Positions 1 to 9,245 of a DNA stretch of 64,000 nt are shown here, piece after piece. Position numbers and translations under genes: made by a program. A model generated the notes under the pieces. The model was not told where the DNA came from. It worked only from the letters and a program-made list of their open reading frames with translations, and made no database searches. The stretch comes from JAIVJG01 sp964236735. GTDB lineage: Bacteria > Acidobacteriota > Blastocatellia > Pyrinomonadales > Pyrinomonadaceae. The stretch covers positions 68,207 through 132,206 of the forward strand of contig CAXSFM010000013.1 in the NCBI GenBank assembly GCA_964236735.1. Reading direction: 5' to 3'. How positions within the stretch are numbered: position 1 is the stretch's first letter; the number at the start of each line of letters is the position of its first letter.

Positions 1-1026
1 TTCCGTGCGATAGCGCGTCGAAGGATACGCGACGCGCACGTTGCGTCCGTAGGTATCTTGCTGCGTGCCGCTTCCGTCGTTCGGATAGTTGTTGCCCTGA
101 TTGGGATAGTTACCTTGATTCGGATTGCTCTGGCCGCCCTGCGCGATTTCCTGCATAGTGCGCGCGCGCGGATAGCCGCGCAGACGAGCCTGCGCGTCCG
201 TGAAAGCGCGCGAGTCTTGCCTCGCCGCGTTCGGGTTGACGCGCAGCAACGCCGCTTCCTGATTGATGCGCTCGTAGCGGTTGCCCGGATTCGGGTGGTC
301 GCTCAACCACTCCGGCCCGTTGCTGCCGCCGCCCTGACTTTCAATTGTCTTGAACATGTTGGCGAGGTCACGCGGGTCGTAACCGGCGCGCGCCATAATC
401 TGCGCGCCGAGGATGTCAGCCTGTGATTCATACTTGCGGCTGTATCTCAAAGCGCCCGCGCCGAAACCGATCTGGCTGCCCGCGCTGGCGATACTGCCTA
501 ACGGGCCGCCGATGACCGCGCCCGCGATTTGTCCGAGCACGGAACCGATTTGATACTTCTGCGTCTCCGTCGCCTGCGCGGTCGAGTGCCTGAGCGCGAC
601 GTGGCTCAACTCGTGCGCCATCACGCCCGCCATCTCGCCTTCGTTGCGCGCGGCTTCGATCATGCCACGATTGACGAACATCGGGCCGCCCGGCAGCGCG
701 AAGGCGTTGATGTCGCGCGCGTCAACCACATCAAACGAGTAACGAAACTCCGGGTGCTGAAACTCCGGCGGGATGGCCGCGACGAGACGGTTGCCGACGG
801 AATTGACGTAGCTGTGAATTGACTCATCACGCAGGATAGGCATTTGCTGATAAACCTGTTGCGCGGCCTGCTGGCCGGCCTTCACGTCGTCGCTCGTGCT
901 GTATTTATTTTTCGGCGCTTCGATGCGCGTCTGTCCGAGCGCAGCGGCGAGTGGCGTCAGTAAAACGGTCAACGCCATGAGCGTCGCAAGCAAGCGAGTC
1001 GAACTGCGATGTTTGATCTTCGTCAT
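1..1026 (-). CDS. M48-family zinc metalloprotease, 3' end cut by window edge
   Basis: The reading frame is open from an ATG at 1026 to the window edge (342 codons, no stop), so the C-terminus is missing. It starts with a signal peptide (hydrophobic run at about residues 11-30). The zinc motif HELSH lies at residues 138-142 and the downstream third ligand, in YESQAD, at about Glu200. A glycine-rich hydrophobic stretch (VLGQIAGAVIGGPLG) lies between them. This is the BepA/LoiP/HtpX-like Peptidase_M48 arrangement. Such secreted members act in the periplasm on misassembled envelope proteins; that role is family knowledge. The visible tail is rich in Asn, Gly, Gln and Pro, and is probably disordered. 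Confidence 0.9.
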   Translation of the reverse strand, partial: MTKIKHRSSTRLLATLMALTVLLTPLAAALGQTRIEAPKNKYSTSDDVKAGQQAAQQVYQQMPILRDESIHSYVNSVGNRLVAAIPPEFQHPEFRYSFDVVDARDINAFALPGGPMFVNRGMIEAARNEGEMAGVMAHELSHVALRHSTAQATETQKYQIGSVLGQIAGAVIGGPLGSIASAGSQIGFGAGALRYSRKYESQADILGAQIMARAGYDPRDLANMFKTIESQGGGSNGPEWLSDHPNPGNRYERINQEAALLRVNPNAARQDSRAFTDAQARLRGYPRARTMQEIAQGGQSNPNQGNYPNQGNNYPNDGSGTQQDTYGRNVRVAYPSTRYRTE

Positions 1027-1087
1027 GTTAATTTTCTCCACCTCAAGCGCGCGCCACAAAGAAGACGCGCGTTTCAGACAACTTCAT

Positions 1088-1140
1088 CAAAATTGAAAAG
1101 CGACACGGCCTCTACGGATTCAACGGAGGTCGTGTCGCTT
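1088..1140 (-). terminator. Rho-independent terminator
   Basis: The arms at 1099-1113 and 1126-1140 (core GCGACACG/CGTGTCGC) pair with a single G-U type mismatch. On the minus strand the stem is followed by a T-rich run (TTTTCAATTTT). It lies downstream of the DUF885 gene and just upstream of the M48 gene, so it would separate the two transcripts. Confidence 0.7.
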
Positions 1141-1303
1141 GAATTGCAAAGCTCTTTTCCCTCCGGCCAGTTCGCATAAAACAGCCAACGAAGACGCGCG
1201 AGCGGGAGAGAGCGTCAAACTTTTTGCCGGTCTGTCAACATCATTTGCGATCCACATTCCGGCAGTCATTGAGATGTCTTTCGGGACATTGAGGTGGCCT
1301 CAA

Positions 1304-3634
1304 CTAATGCCCACGTCTCCTCTGTCTTCTCACGATTCGACCGCGTGGTTTGACGTTTTCCTTGTGATTCTCTGGCAAAGATTCAATTCCGTTCGTGCCA
1401 TCCGCGAATCGCACGGTCGCACCCGTCGGCGGGCGCGCGATTGAGACCGCGACGAAGGGCGAAGTAATCACGTCTGCCGTAACAACACCAGACGCCGGAC
1501 GCCGCGCGTTGATGCTCACAGCAAGCACAGTGCCAACACGCTTAATGCCTGTAATCTCGACGCCGTAGCCCGCGCTCGCCTGCTGTCCCTGATACACAAT
1601 GACGACGGCGTGCGTATTGAAGTTGACATCGGGCAGCCCGATTCTTCCCAATCCCGTGTTGCCGATCACCGCCAGAGCCTTCTGCCATTCGGCCTCATCC
1701 GTGATTAACTCGACGGCACGCCCCGCTTCGTGATTGCTCGATGCGCCCGTCGCCAGCACGGAGAAGTCGAGCGGCTTCGCCTCTTCAATCAACGCGCCGC
1801 CGCCGTTCGTCTTCGCATCATTGCCGCGCGCGTTTTTGTTGTCGTCGCCGAGCATCGCCATGCGTAGGATGCGGACGGGCGGCATTCCATAACTGAGCAG
1901 GCGGTCGTGAAAATCCATGAGCCGGAAAGATTCGCCCATCTGCGCGCGCCACTCTTCGCGCAGCTTTAATATTTCCATCTTGCCGAGTGTATAGACGAGA
2001 TACGTCGGGTCGAGCGTCCCGCCCCGCGCCTCGCGCTCGGCGTTCGTGCGCGCGAGATAACCTTCGCGCATAAAAAATTCGACCCCCTCCTCGTAAGACA
2101 TCCCCGCCGTGTGCAAACGTATGCCGACGACGTAGCGACACAGGCGCAACAGCGCGGCGTCGAGTTGCGCGAGACGCAGTTTCGGATTGTTTCCTCCGAA
2201 GCCTTCATCGAGCATCATCTGCTCGCAGTAGTGCGCCCAGCCTTCGACGAAACTTGACGAAGCGAGCGCGGCACGCACGCGCGAAGGCGGCGGCGACTCT
2301 CTGAGTTTCAACAGTTGATAGTAATGACCCGGATACGCTTCGTTGATCGAGGTGATGGTCAGCGAGTAACGATTGAAGTGTCCGAGATGCTCTTCAATCT
2401 GCTGCGCGCTCAAGGCTGGATCGGGCGGCGTGACGTAGTAAAAGGATTCGCCCGCGACGCGCTCGAACGCGCCCGGCGCATCCATCGAAGCGAAATTGAG
2501 TGCGCGCTCATACTCCGGCGTTTCGGCCACCAACAGATATTCATTCGCCGGCATGGTCGTAATTTCCGCCGTGCGGACAAAGGCGCGGATGCGTCCGAGT
2601 TCAGCGCGCGTCTCTCCAACCAGTCCGTCCGCCGAAGGATGCTCGCGCTCAAGCGTCTGGAGTGCTCCCCTGATGCCGCGTCCCGGCGCGATTTCTTCGG
2701 CCAGCGCGCGCATCGCGTCCTGCGTGCGGCGCAACTCCTGTTCACCGTCGCGCACAAGCGTCGCGAGCGGCGCGTCCACCATTTCTTCGTAGAGAAGTTT
2801 CTTGCGAAAGTTCTCCGCGCCGATGGCATAGTCACCCGTCGAGCGCGGCAGCAAATCGTTCTGCAACCATTCGACGAATGATCTGAGCGCGGCGATCACG
2901 CCATCGTTCGACGCCGCGAACTCGGCGCGACGTGCCGCGCTCAGACGCCCGCCGCCCGCGCGCTCGAACATCTGCGGCACGACGCGCGAGAAAAATTCGA
3001 CGCCCCCGCGCGCCTGCTTGATGGCCGTCTCGGTGTAGATGCGCGGCGGCGACTGCAAATTCTCGCGCGCCTCTGTGAGCAGTCTTTCCGTCTGACGCTC
3101 GCGCGCGAGCACCGCATCGAGCCTCTGCTCGACGGGCGCGTAGTTGCGCTTCAAAATATTGTCCACGCTCGCGGCGACGAGATTCTGATAGACGTTCGGG
3201 TCGCGCTGCCACATCCGCACGTCTTCGAGTTCGAGCAGGCGCGCGCGCGCGTGCGATTGCAACACGAGATAATCGTAATGCGCTTCGGGCGCGAGCCTCC
3301 ATTCGGGCACGCGCGACAACTCGGCCAGCGACGCGCGCAGGCGTCCGACCTCGCGATTGACGGACTCGCGGCTGCGCGATTCAAGTTGCGCGTCGTACTC
3401 ATGCAGTCCCGCCGCCGTCGCCTCAGTCGGGTTGAATGCGTAATAGCCGCGCAGGTATGCGTCCGCGATTGAGTTGAGCCGCGCGCTTGAGTCGCCCGCC
3501 GTCGGCGCGACACGGGTGGACGGCGGCGCGCGGCGCACACGTCTGCGTTGCGCCGATGCGACGGAGAAATTCAACGGCAGGAAAGTTGTGAAAACGACGA
3601 GCGCGAGCAGAGTTGCGAAAAGATTCTTTCTCAT
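1304..3634 (-). CDS. Secreted DUF885 peptidase-like protein with PrcB_C-like tail
   Basis: A signal peptide (MRKNLFATLLALVV...) is followed by a full DUF885 domain at about residues 40-590. Its signature segments are NEAYPGHYYQ (about 431-440) and EGWAHYCE (about 464-471), the presumed metal-site regions of this gluzincin-like family. The first motif has Asn where many homologues have His, and Tyr after PGH where many have a second His, so catalytic competence is uncertain. After a linker, residues about 650-745 contain VVIVYQGQQASAGYGVEI and a beta-rich continuation resembling the PrcB C-terminal domain. A fusion of the two is unusual. The start was taken at ATG 3634 because the leader then begins directly with the signal peptide; ATG 3646 is possible. 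No clear Shine-Dalgarno site is seen. Confidence 0.85.
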   Translation of the reverse strand: MRKNLFATLLALVVFTTFLPLNFSVASAQRRRVRRAPPSTRVAPTAGDSSARLNSIADAYLRGYYAFNPTEATAAGLHEYDAQLESRSRESVNREVGRLRASLAELSRVPEWRLAPEAHYDYLVLQSHARARLLELEDVRMWQRDPNVYQNLVAASVDNILKRNYAPVEQRLDAVLARERQTERLLTEARENLQSPPRIYTETAIKQARGGVEFFSRVVPQMFERAGGGRLSAARRAEFAASNDGVIAALRSFVEWLQNDLLPRSTGDYAIGAENFRKKLLYEEMVDAPLATLVRDGEQELRRTQDAMRALAEEIAPGRGIRGALQTLEREHPSADGLVGETRAELGRIRAFVRTAEITTMPANEYLLVAETPEYERALNFASMDAPGAFERVAGESFYYVTPPDPALSAQQIEEHLGHFNRYSLTITSINEAYPGHYYQLLKLRESPPPSRVRAALASSSFVEGWAHYCEQMMLDEGFGGNNPKLRLAQLDAALLRLCRYVVGIRLHTAGMSYEEGVEFFMREGYLARTNAEREARGGTLDPTYLVYTLGKMEILKLREEWRAQMGESFRLMDFHDRLLSYGMPPVRILRMAMLGDDNKNARGNDAKTNGGGALIEEAKPLDFSVLATGASSNHEAGRAVELITDEAEWQKALAVIGNTGLGRIGLPDVNFNTHAVVIVYQGQQASAGYGVEITGIKRVGTVLAVSINARRPASGVVTADVITSPFVAVSIARPPTGATVRFADGTNGIESLPENHKENVKPRGRIVRRQRRRGH

Positions 3635-3788
3635 CAAGCAAGCCATCACTGAAATAAAGAAGGGCGCGTCGAAATGAAGAGATGCTATCCGGTGAGAAGA
3701 TTAGCACAAACCGGGGAGAGTTTTCAGTTTTGAGTTTTCAACTCTGAGCGTTGACAGGTTGAGTGCGATTTGCCAATGAAAGCGCCGC

Positions 3789-4493
3789 TTACTTCATTGG
3801 CTGAATTTTCAAGTTGATCCAGTTCGTCAGATCGTCGAGCGGGGCGATGTGGTGCGGCTTGCCCTTCCAGACACGCGCCATCGAGACGATCAGGAAAATG
3901 AAAGCCGCGAGACTAAACAACCCGCTGCCGAAGCCGCTGCCTGTGATGGCTGTGACGATGCTGAAGAGAATCTGGATGACGAGAATCGCGGCGTGCAAAG
4001 CGAGTCCCTGCGCGGCGTGGAAGCGCGTGCGCGTTTCGTGGCGCGGCGTCATCACCAACTCGATCACGGAGACCACGACGCCGATATAAAACGGCGCGTA
4101 AGGCAGTATGTTGGCGACGTTCTCCGGGATGCCGAGCTTCGTCACGGGGCGATTCGAGGGACGCGCATCCGTGTTGTATGCCGACGAAGGGCCTGCGTTC
4201 GGATTCGCAGTCGGGACAGGCATTCCGCCCGGCTCCGCGCCGAAGGTGCTGAAGGGTTGCTGCTGATGAGCCGGAGGTTGATAGATGGGCGGGACGAAGA
4301 CGGACGGATACGAGTCCGACATCTGCTCGTCAAAGCGTCGCGTCGGCTCTTCCTGCGCGGGGTCGCGTCGCGCCTGCTGCTCGGTCGGCGCGGAGTTGGA
4401 AATGTTTTGCGTCGCGCCCAACAATTCTTCCGTGCGGCGCACGAAATCAGGGTCGAGCGGGTCTGTATCGTACTTGCTTCTCTTGTCCGACAT
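3789..4493 (-). CDS. DUF4870-like membrane protein
   Basis: This 234-aa protein has a long polar, Pro/Gln/Asn-rich N-terminal half (about 1-120). It is followed by the DUF4870-type membrane region: a hydrophobic segment in NILPYAPFYIGVVVSVIEL, then the typical RTRFHAAQGLALH, then two more hydrophobic stretches up to about residue 215. The function of the family is unknown. The internal ATG at 4493 (MSDKRSK) was preferred to one nine codons upstream because AGAAG precedes it at suitable spacing. The gene stands alone on the minus strand between a peptidase-like gene and a JAMM protease gene. Confidence 0.8.
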   Translation of the reverse strand: MSDKRSKYDTDPLDPDFVRRTEELLGATQNISNSAPTEQQARRDPAQEEPTRRFDEQMSDSYPSVFVPPIYQPPAHQQQPFSTFGAEPGGMPVPTANPNAGPSSAYNTDARPSNRPVTKLGIPENVANILPYAPFYIGVVVSVIELVMTPRHETRTRFHAAQGLALHAAILVIQILFSIVTAITGSGFGSGLFSLAAFIFLIVSMARVWKGKPHHIAPLDDLTNWINLKIQPMK

Positions 4494-4550
4494 AATTTCT
4501 TCTACGAAACCAAACCTCATCCGGTTCGCGCCGCTCGGTCAAAATCTATC

Positions 4551-4991
4551 TTACATCACGGCGAACTCAACACGCTCCCAGCGTCCGTCTTCGGCAAACA
4601 AATGTTCCTTGAAGATGCGAAAGGCGCGCAGGACGCATTCGTCCCGTTCGTCGAAACCGATAATAAAATAAATCGCGTCCGGGTAGTATGCGGCGCGCAC
4701 ATCAGTCTTTGAAGGCACGGGATCAATCTGCGCCGGATGCGAATGATAAATTCCGAGCAGACGCTCGCCGCGCTCGCGCATCGTCCTCTGCGCGGCAGAT
4801 AGATCGGCGGGCGCGGCCTCAAAGCGCGTGCGGCTGTCTTCCGCGACGTTTCGCATCGCGTAGAGCGTCCGCGCCGCCATCTCTTGCCCGCCGATCTCGC
4901 CGCAACACTCCGACGGACGCTCCGACAGCGCGTGCGCGTACATCGCTTCGACGAGTGCGCGCGGAAGAGTTATCACTTCTCTTGCATCCAT
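4551..4991 (-). CDS. JAMM/MPN-domain metalloprotease (Mov34-like, M67)
   Basis: This 146-aa protein is one compact JAB/MPN domain. The zinc-site signature is present: Glu in PSECCGEIGG near residue 31, then HSHPAQIDPVPSKTD (about 81-95), matching H-x-H-P...S-x-x-D. Bacterial relatives remove C-terminal extensions from small ubiquitin-like or sulfur-carrier proteins, or cleave isopeptide-type bonds. No ubiquitin-like, ThiF/MoeB or cysteine-synthase gene lies next to it, so the substrate cannot be read from context. It is about 60 bp from the end of aspS (minus strand). Confidence 0.88.
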   Translation of the reverse strand: MDAREVITLPRALVEAMYAHALSERPSECCGEIGGQEMAARTLYAMRNVAEDSRTRFEAAPADLSAAQRTMRERGERLLGIYHSHPAQIDPVPSKTDVRAAYYPDAIYFIIGFDERDECVLRAFRIFKEHLFAEDGRWERVEFAVM

Positions 4992-5050
4992 TCATCCACG
5001 CCTCTTGTCACAGCCGACTTTTCGTGTTCCGGCAACATGCGCGAAGGGCT

Positions 5051-6901
5051 TTACTTCTCATCAAGGTTGATGCCCAACTCATTCAACTGTTGCGGGTCAA
5101 TCTCGCCGGGCGCGTCAATCATCAGGTCAGCCGCCGAAGCCGTCTTCGGGAAGGCCATCACGTCGCGGATGTTTTCGTTGCCGGTCAAAGCCATCAACAG
5201 ACGCTCGATGCCGGAGGCGATGCCGCCGTGCGGTGGCGTGCCGTATTCAAGCGCGTCGAGGAAAAAACCGAAACGCTCGCGCGCCTTCTCTTCCGACATG
5301 CCGAGCGCCTTGAAGACGAGCCGTTGCACGTCGCGCCGGTGAATACGAATCGAGCCGCCCGCGACTTCAATGCCGTTGATGACCGTGTCGTAAGCCTTCG
5401 CGCGCAGGTTCGCAAACAGTTCAGTCTCGCCGCCTTCCACCGCGCGCTCGAAGAGCGACAAGTCCTCGTCCTGCGGCGACGTGAAAGGATGATGCATGGG
5501 ATAGAAACGCCCGTCCGTCTCGTTGAACTCGAACATCGGAAACTCCGTCACCCACAGAGGCGCGAACGTATTTTCGGGAATCAATTTCGCACGTGCCGCG
5601 ATTTCTTTCCTTAATGCACCGAGACTGGCTGCGACTATCTTTGGTTTGCCTGCGACAATAAGAACCAAGTCTCCTAAGTCTGCTCCGGCAACATCGGCTA
5701 TACGTGCGACAGTTTCTTCCCCTAAAGCTTTCAGCAAGGAGGACGAGTATTCAACAACCCCCGTGCCTTTCTTATCTTGCTCTGCTAAGTTTCCGGTCTT
5801 TTTAATCCATGCCAGCGCACTCGCCCCGTAACGCTTCGCAAATTCCTGAAGATCATCTAAAGTTTTGCGAGTGAGAAATGCGCCTTCTTGTTTGTAAACA
5901 ATTCCCTTTACCTCGCCGCCCGCCGCGAGCGCAGCAGCGAACGGCGCGAAGGTCGTTCCTTCAAGCGCGCCGGATAGGTCTTGCAACTCCATCCCGAAAC
6001 GCAAGTCCGGCTTGTCGCTGCCGTAGCGACGCATTGCCTCCGCATACGTGAGACGCGGGAAAGGCGTCGGCAACTCGTAACCGACGAGACGAAAGACGCG
6101 CGCCATCAATCCTTCGACGAGTTTATAAACCTGCTCCAACGTCGCGAAACTAAACTCGACATCGAGTTGCGTAAATTCCGGTTGACGGTCAGCGCGCAAA
6201 TCTTCGTCACGAAAGCAGCGCGCGATCTGGTAGTACTTATCGAAGCCCGCAATCATGCAAAGCTGTTTGAAAATTTGCGGCGACTGCGGCAAGGCGTAAA
6301 ACTTGCCGGGATAGAGTCGCGAAGGCACGACGTAATCGCGCGCGCCTTCGGGCGTGGACTTAATCAGAATCGGCGTCTCGGTTTCCGTGAAACCCTGCTC
6401 GTCCATGTAGCGTCGAATCTCGCCGACGACGCGCGCGCGCAGGCGCAGGTTCGCCTGCAACTGCGGGCGGCGCAAGTCGAGATAACGATACTTGAGGCGC
6501 ACGTCTTCGCTCGCCAGTTTCTCCGGTGAAGAAACTTCGAGTTGAAAAGGCGTCGTCCGCGCTTCGTTCAGTATCCAGATTTCGCGCGCCTGCACTTCCA
6601 CATCGCCCGTTCCGTGCTTCGCGTTGCGCTGCCCTTCCACGCGCAGCAAAACCTCGCCGCGCACGGCGACGACGTACTCGCCGCGCACCTCTTTCGCGCG
6701 CGCGTGCGCTTCGGGCGCATCCTCCGCGTTGAAGACGACCTGCGTGATGCCGTCGCGGTCGCGCAAATCAAAAAAAGTGAGCGGCCCGAAGTCGCGGCGC
6801 ACCGCCACCCAGCCCATCAGAGTCACGGTCTGTCCCACATTTTCCGCGCGCAACCCTCCGCATGAATGCGTGCGTTCAAGATTTCCTAAATGATCAAGCA
6901 T
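5051..6901 (-). CDS. aspS: Aspartyl-tRNA synthetase
   Basis: This 616-aa bacterial-type class II enzyme charges tRNA-Asp. The N-terminal OB-fold anticodon domain (about 1-110) includes HSCGGLRAENVGQTVTLMGW. Motif 2 appears as FRDEDLRADRQPEFTQLD. The bacterial GAD insertion follows (about 290-430), and motif 3 is GIASGIERLLMALTGNENIRDVMAFPKT. The length fits bacterial AspRS. DNA of about 5590-5910, covering much of the GAD insertion, is clearly more AT-rich with different codon use than the flanks. hisS lies immediately upstream on the same strand, 60 bp away, so co-transcription is likely. Confidence 0.97.
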   Translation of the reverse strand: MLDHLGNLERTHSCGGLRAENVGQTVTLMGWVAVRRDFGPLTFFDLRDRDGITQVVFNAEDAPEAHARAKEVRGEYVVAVRGEVLLRVEGQRNAKHGTGDVEVQAREIWILNEARTTPFQLEVSSPEKLASEDVRLKYRYLDLRRPQLQANLRLRARVVGEIRRYMDEQGFTETETPILIKSTPEGARDYVVPSRLYPGKFYALPQSPQIFKQLCMIAGFDKYYQIARCFRDEDLRADRQPEFTQLDVEFSFATLEQVYKLVEGLMARVFRLVGYELPTPFPRLTYAEAMRRYGSDKPDLRFGMELQDLSGALEGTTFAPFAAALAAGGEVKGIVYKQEGAFLTRKTLDDLQEFAKRYGASALAWIKKTGNLAEQDKKGTGVVEYSSSLLKALGEETVARIADVAGADLGDLVLIVAGKPKIVAASLGALRKEIAARAKLIPENTFAPLWVTEFPMFEFNETDGRFYPMHHPFTSPQDEDLSLFERAVEGGETELFANLRAKAYDTVINGIEVAGGSIRIHRRDVQRLVFKALGMSEEKARERFGFFLDALEYGTPPHGGIASGIERLLMALTGNENIRDVMAFPKTASAADLMIDAPGEIDPQQLNELGINLDEK

Positions 6902-6961
6902 GTCTCAATAATTTTCCGTTAGTGTAATTTATTCGACGCCTCGAAATTCTCCGTGCAACAA

Positions 6962-8389
6962 TTAACTCTCGCCCCGCGATGCGCCGCGTATTGTCTCCGC
7001 GATCAACTTCGCATCGCGCGCCAGTGTTTGCTGCTCGCCCGTCGCCATGTTCTTCAACGTCACTTCTCCGCGTTGACGCTCGTCGTCCCCAATCACCGCG
7101 ACGAAAGGAACGCCCAACGACGAAGCATACTTTAACTGCTTGCCCAGCTTGTCCGCTTCGGGATAGACGCTGACGCGCACGCCGCTTCCCTCTCGTCGCA
7201 ACTCGCTTGCGAAAGTGAGCGCGTCCGCCATCGCCTCTTCGTTCCAGATGGTGACGAGCACATCCGCCGCCGCCGCATTGAGCGCGGACGGAAACATCTC
7301 GCGCTCCGTCATCACGAAGATAATGCGCTCAAGTCCGAGCGAGAAGCCGCACGCGGGCACGTCCTTTCCCGAAAACATCCCGACGAGATTGTCATAACGC
7401 CCGCCGCCACCAAGACTCCCTGCGAGGTCGGGCACGCTGATTTCCATAATCGCGCCCGTATAATAAGAAAGCCCACGCGCGAGTGATGGGTCAATTTCAA
7501 CTTTTCCTTTTGCTTGTGTGTTACTCACGAGTTCAAGTATTTGTCTTAATCCATCAAGTCCTTTCTGTCCCTCTTTATGTCCCTCTATAAATTCACCAAT
7601 CTTCTCCAATATTTGTTCATTCACTTCATTTCTTTCTTTTTCATTGAAGTCACCGCGCACTTGAATCTCTACGTCCTCAAGACTTTTTGTGATCCAAATC
7701 GACATTACGTCTAAAAGAAATCCGAAAACTTTCTTTCCCTCATCAGTCAAGAAAATCCTTCGTTCTTCAAACTCTCGAAAAACACCCTCACGCCCGATTT
7801 TATCCAACTTGTCGAGCGCGACGAGAGCATCCGCGTGCTTCTCAGTCGTGATGCCCGCCGCTTCGAGCATTCCCGCCAGCACTTGTCTGTGATTAAGACG
7901 GATCGTGAAATTGTTGAAGCCGAGCGTAGTCAAAACCTCGCCTGCCGCCGCGCACAATTCCGCTTCCACTATGTTTGAGCGCGTGCCGATGACATCAACG
8001 TCGCATTGATAAAACTCCCGAAAGCGCCCGCGCGCGGGACGGTCTGCGCGCCAGACGGGTTGAATCTGGTAACGCTTGAAAAACTTCGGCAGCTTCTCGC
8101 CATACTCCGCGACGACGCGCGCCAGAGGCACGGTCAAATCATAACGCAGCGCGAGGTCTGCTTCGCCGGTCTTCTCGTGCTCGCCGCGCTTGAGGATTTT
8201 GAAGATGAGTTGATTGCCCTCTTCGCCGTACTTCCCCAGCAAGGTTTCGATGTTCTCGACCGCAGGAGTTTCCAGCGGCTCGAACCCGTAACGCTCGTAC
8301 ACCTCTTTAATCACGCCGACAACGTATTCGCGCCGTCGCACGTCCGCAGGTAAAAAATCGCGCATCCCGCGCGCCGGTTGAGTCTTCAT
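6962..8389 (-). CDS. hisS: Histidyl-tRNA synthetase
   Basis: This 475-aa class II synthetase charges tRNA-His. It opens with the typical MKTQPARGMRDFLPAD. Motif 2 (FKRYQIQPVWRADRPARGRFREFYQCDVD) and the histidine-binding segments (LARGLSYYTGAIMEI, GGGGRYDNLVGMF, GFSLGLERII) are intact, followed by an anticodon-binding C-terminal domain. It is about 50 residues longer than E. coli HisRS. The extra length falls in the insertion domain (about residues 195-300), whose DNA (about 7490-7810) is strikingly AT-rich against a GC-rich background. It is upstream of aspS on the same strand. Confidence 0.97.
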   Translation of the reverse strand: MKTQPARGMRDFLPADVRRREYVVGVIKEVYERYGFEPLETPAVENIETLLGKYGEEGNQLIFKILKRGEHEKTGEADLALRYDLTVPLARVVAEYGEKLPKFFKRYQIQPVWRADRPARGRFREFYQCDVDVIGTRSNIVEAELCAAAGEVLTTLGFNNFTIRLNHRQVLAGMLEAAGITTEKHADALVALDKLDKIGREGVFREFEERRIFLTDEGKKVFGFLLDVMSIWITKSLEDVEIQVRGDFNEKERNEVNEQILEKIGEFIEGHKEGQKGLDGLRQILELVSNTQAKGKVEIDPSLARGLSYYTGAIMEISVPDLAGSLGGGGRYDNLVGMFSGKDVPACGFSLGLERIIFVMTEREMFPSALNAAAADVLVTIWNEEAMADALTFASELRREGSGVRVSVYPEADKLGKQLKYASSLGVPFVAVIGDDERQRGEVTLKNMATGEQQTLARDAKLIAETIRGASRGES

Positions 8390-8391
8390 AA

Positions 8392-8473
8392 GAAAGTGAT
8401 GAGTGATGAATGATGAGTGATGAGTGAAAGCAATTCTTTACTTATCACTCATCACCTATCACTTATCACCGCT
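8392..8473. repeat. Heptamer-type inverted repeat (TGATGAG words)
   Basis: The left arm (8395-8430) is a tandem run of GTGATGA/ATGATGA words. The right arm (8441-8473) is its approximate reverse complement, built from CTTATCA and CTCATCA words, with a loop of about 10 nt. It fills the gap between hisS and the gamma-carbonic-anhydrase gene. Its right arm encodes the last codons (Ser-Gly-Asp-Lys) and stop of the latter. Confidence 0.85.
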
Positions 8474-8974
8474 TTTATACTGCTTTGTGTATTCGATGTA
8501 GTTGTTCCAATAGACATCGAGGCCGGCGACTTCCTCATCCGTCAGAGGCCGCTTGACTCGTGCGGGCGCGCCGATGACGAGCGAGCGCGGCGGGATGATC
8601 GTGCCGGGCGCGACGAGCGAACCGGCGGCGACAAGCGACTTTTCGCCAACGCGCACCGCGTCCATGACGATGCTGCCCATACCGATGAGACAGCCGCGCT
8701 CGACATAACAGCCGTGCAACGTGACGTTGTGGCCGACGGTCACTTCATCTTCTAAGATCGTCGCGTGCGTGCCGTTGGAGACGTGGATAACCGTGCCGTC
8801 CTGCACGTTCGTCCGCGCGCCGATGCGTATGTGAAACACGTCGCCGCGCACGACGGCGTTGAACCAGACGGAAGATTGCTCGCCGATGTGCACGTCGCCA
8901 ATGATTTGCGCGCTCTCTTCGATGAACGCCGTCTCGTGTATCTGTGGATGCGTGCCGCGAAAAGGTCGAATCAT
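8459..8974 (-). CDS. Gamma-carbonic-anhydrase-like hexapeptide-repeat protein
   Basis: This 171-aa protein is a left-handed beta-helix built of hexapeptide repeats (IIGDVHIGEQSSVWFNAVVRGDVFHIRIG, then GHNVTLHGCYVERGCLIGMGSIVMDAV). It contains the RGD and GHNVTLHGC segments typical of the YrdA/CaiE/gamma-CA group, where His residues bind a metal. Family members are trimers, and many lack proven carbonic-anhydrase activity. The last residues (KSGDK) are encoded by the adjacent palindromic repeat, suggesting the native stop was overwritten or extended by it. The ATG at 8974 gives a standard N-terminus. Confidence 0.9.
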   Translation of the reverse strand: MIRPFRGTHPQIHETAFIEESAQIIGDVHIGEQSSVWFNAVVRGDVFHIRIGARTNVQDGTVIHVSNGTHATILEDEVTVGHNVTLHGCYVERGCLIGMGSIVMDAVRVGEKSLVAAGSLVAPGTIIPPRSLVIGAPARVKRPLTDEEVAGLDVYWNNYIEYTKQYKSGDK

Positions 8975-9245
8975 TTTATTTCACGCTGACGGAGTAATCA
9001 GGCCAAATTCCGCCCTTCGGTCGAAAGCGAAAACGGTAACACGGTGACGTGTGAGGGGCAAGCAGGACGTGTTTGATTCACTTGTGCGCGCGTCCACAGA
9101 CTCGCGCGTCGGTCGTAACCTTAAAATTCAGAAGATTGACGCTTCGCGGGGTGAAGGCGTGTGATGTTATTCTCTGTGGACAGATGTGATAAATATCAAC
9201 CTGTCGCATTAACATCAACCGCTTATTTGAGGAGAACTGAGAGAC

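Noticed and set aside
2315..2881. Long antisense frames inside DUF885, aspS, argH, ftsH and other genes
   Set aside because: GC-rich genes give long open frames on the opposite strand; none has a start signal or recognisable domain, while the sense proteins are clearly conserved.
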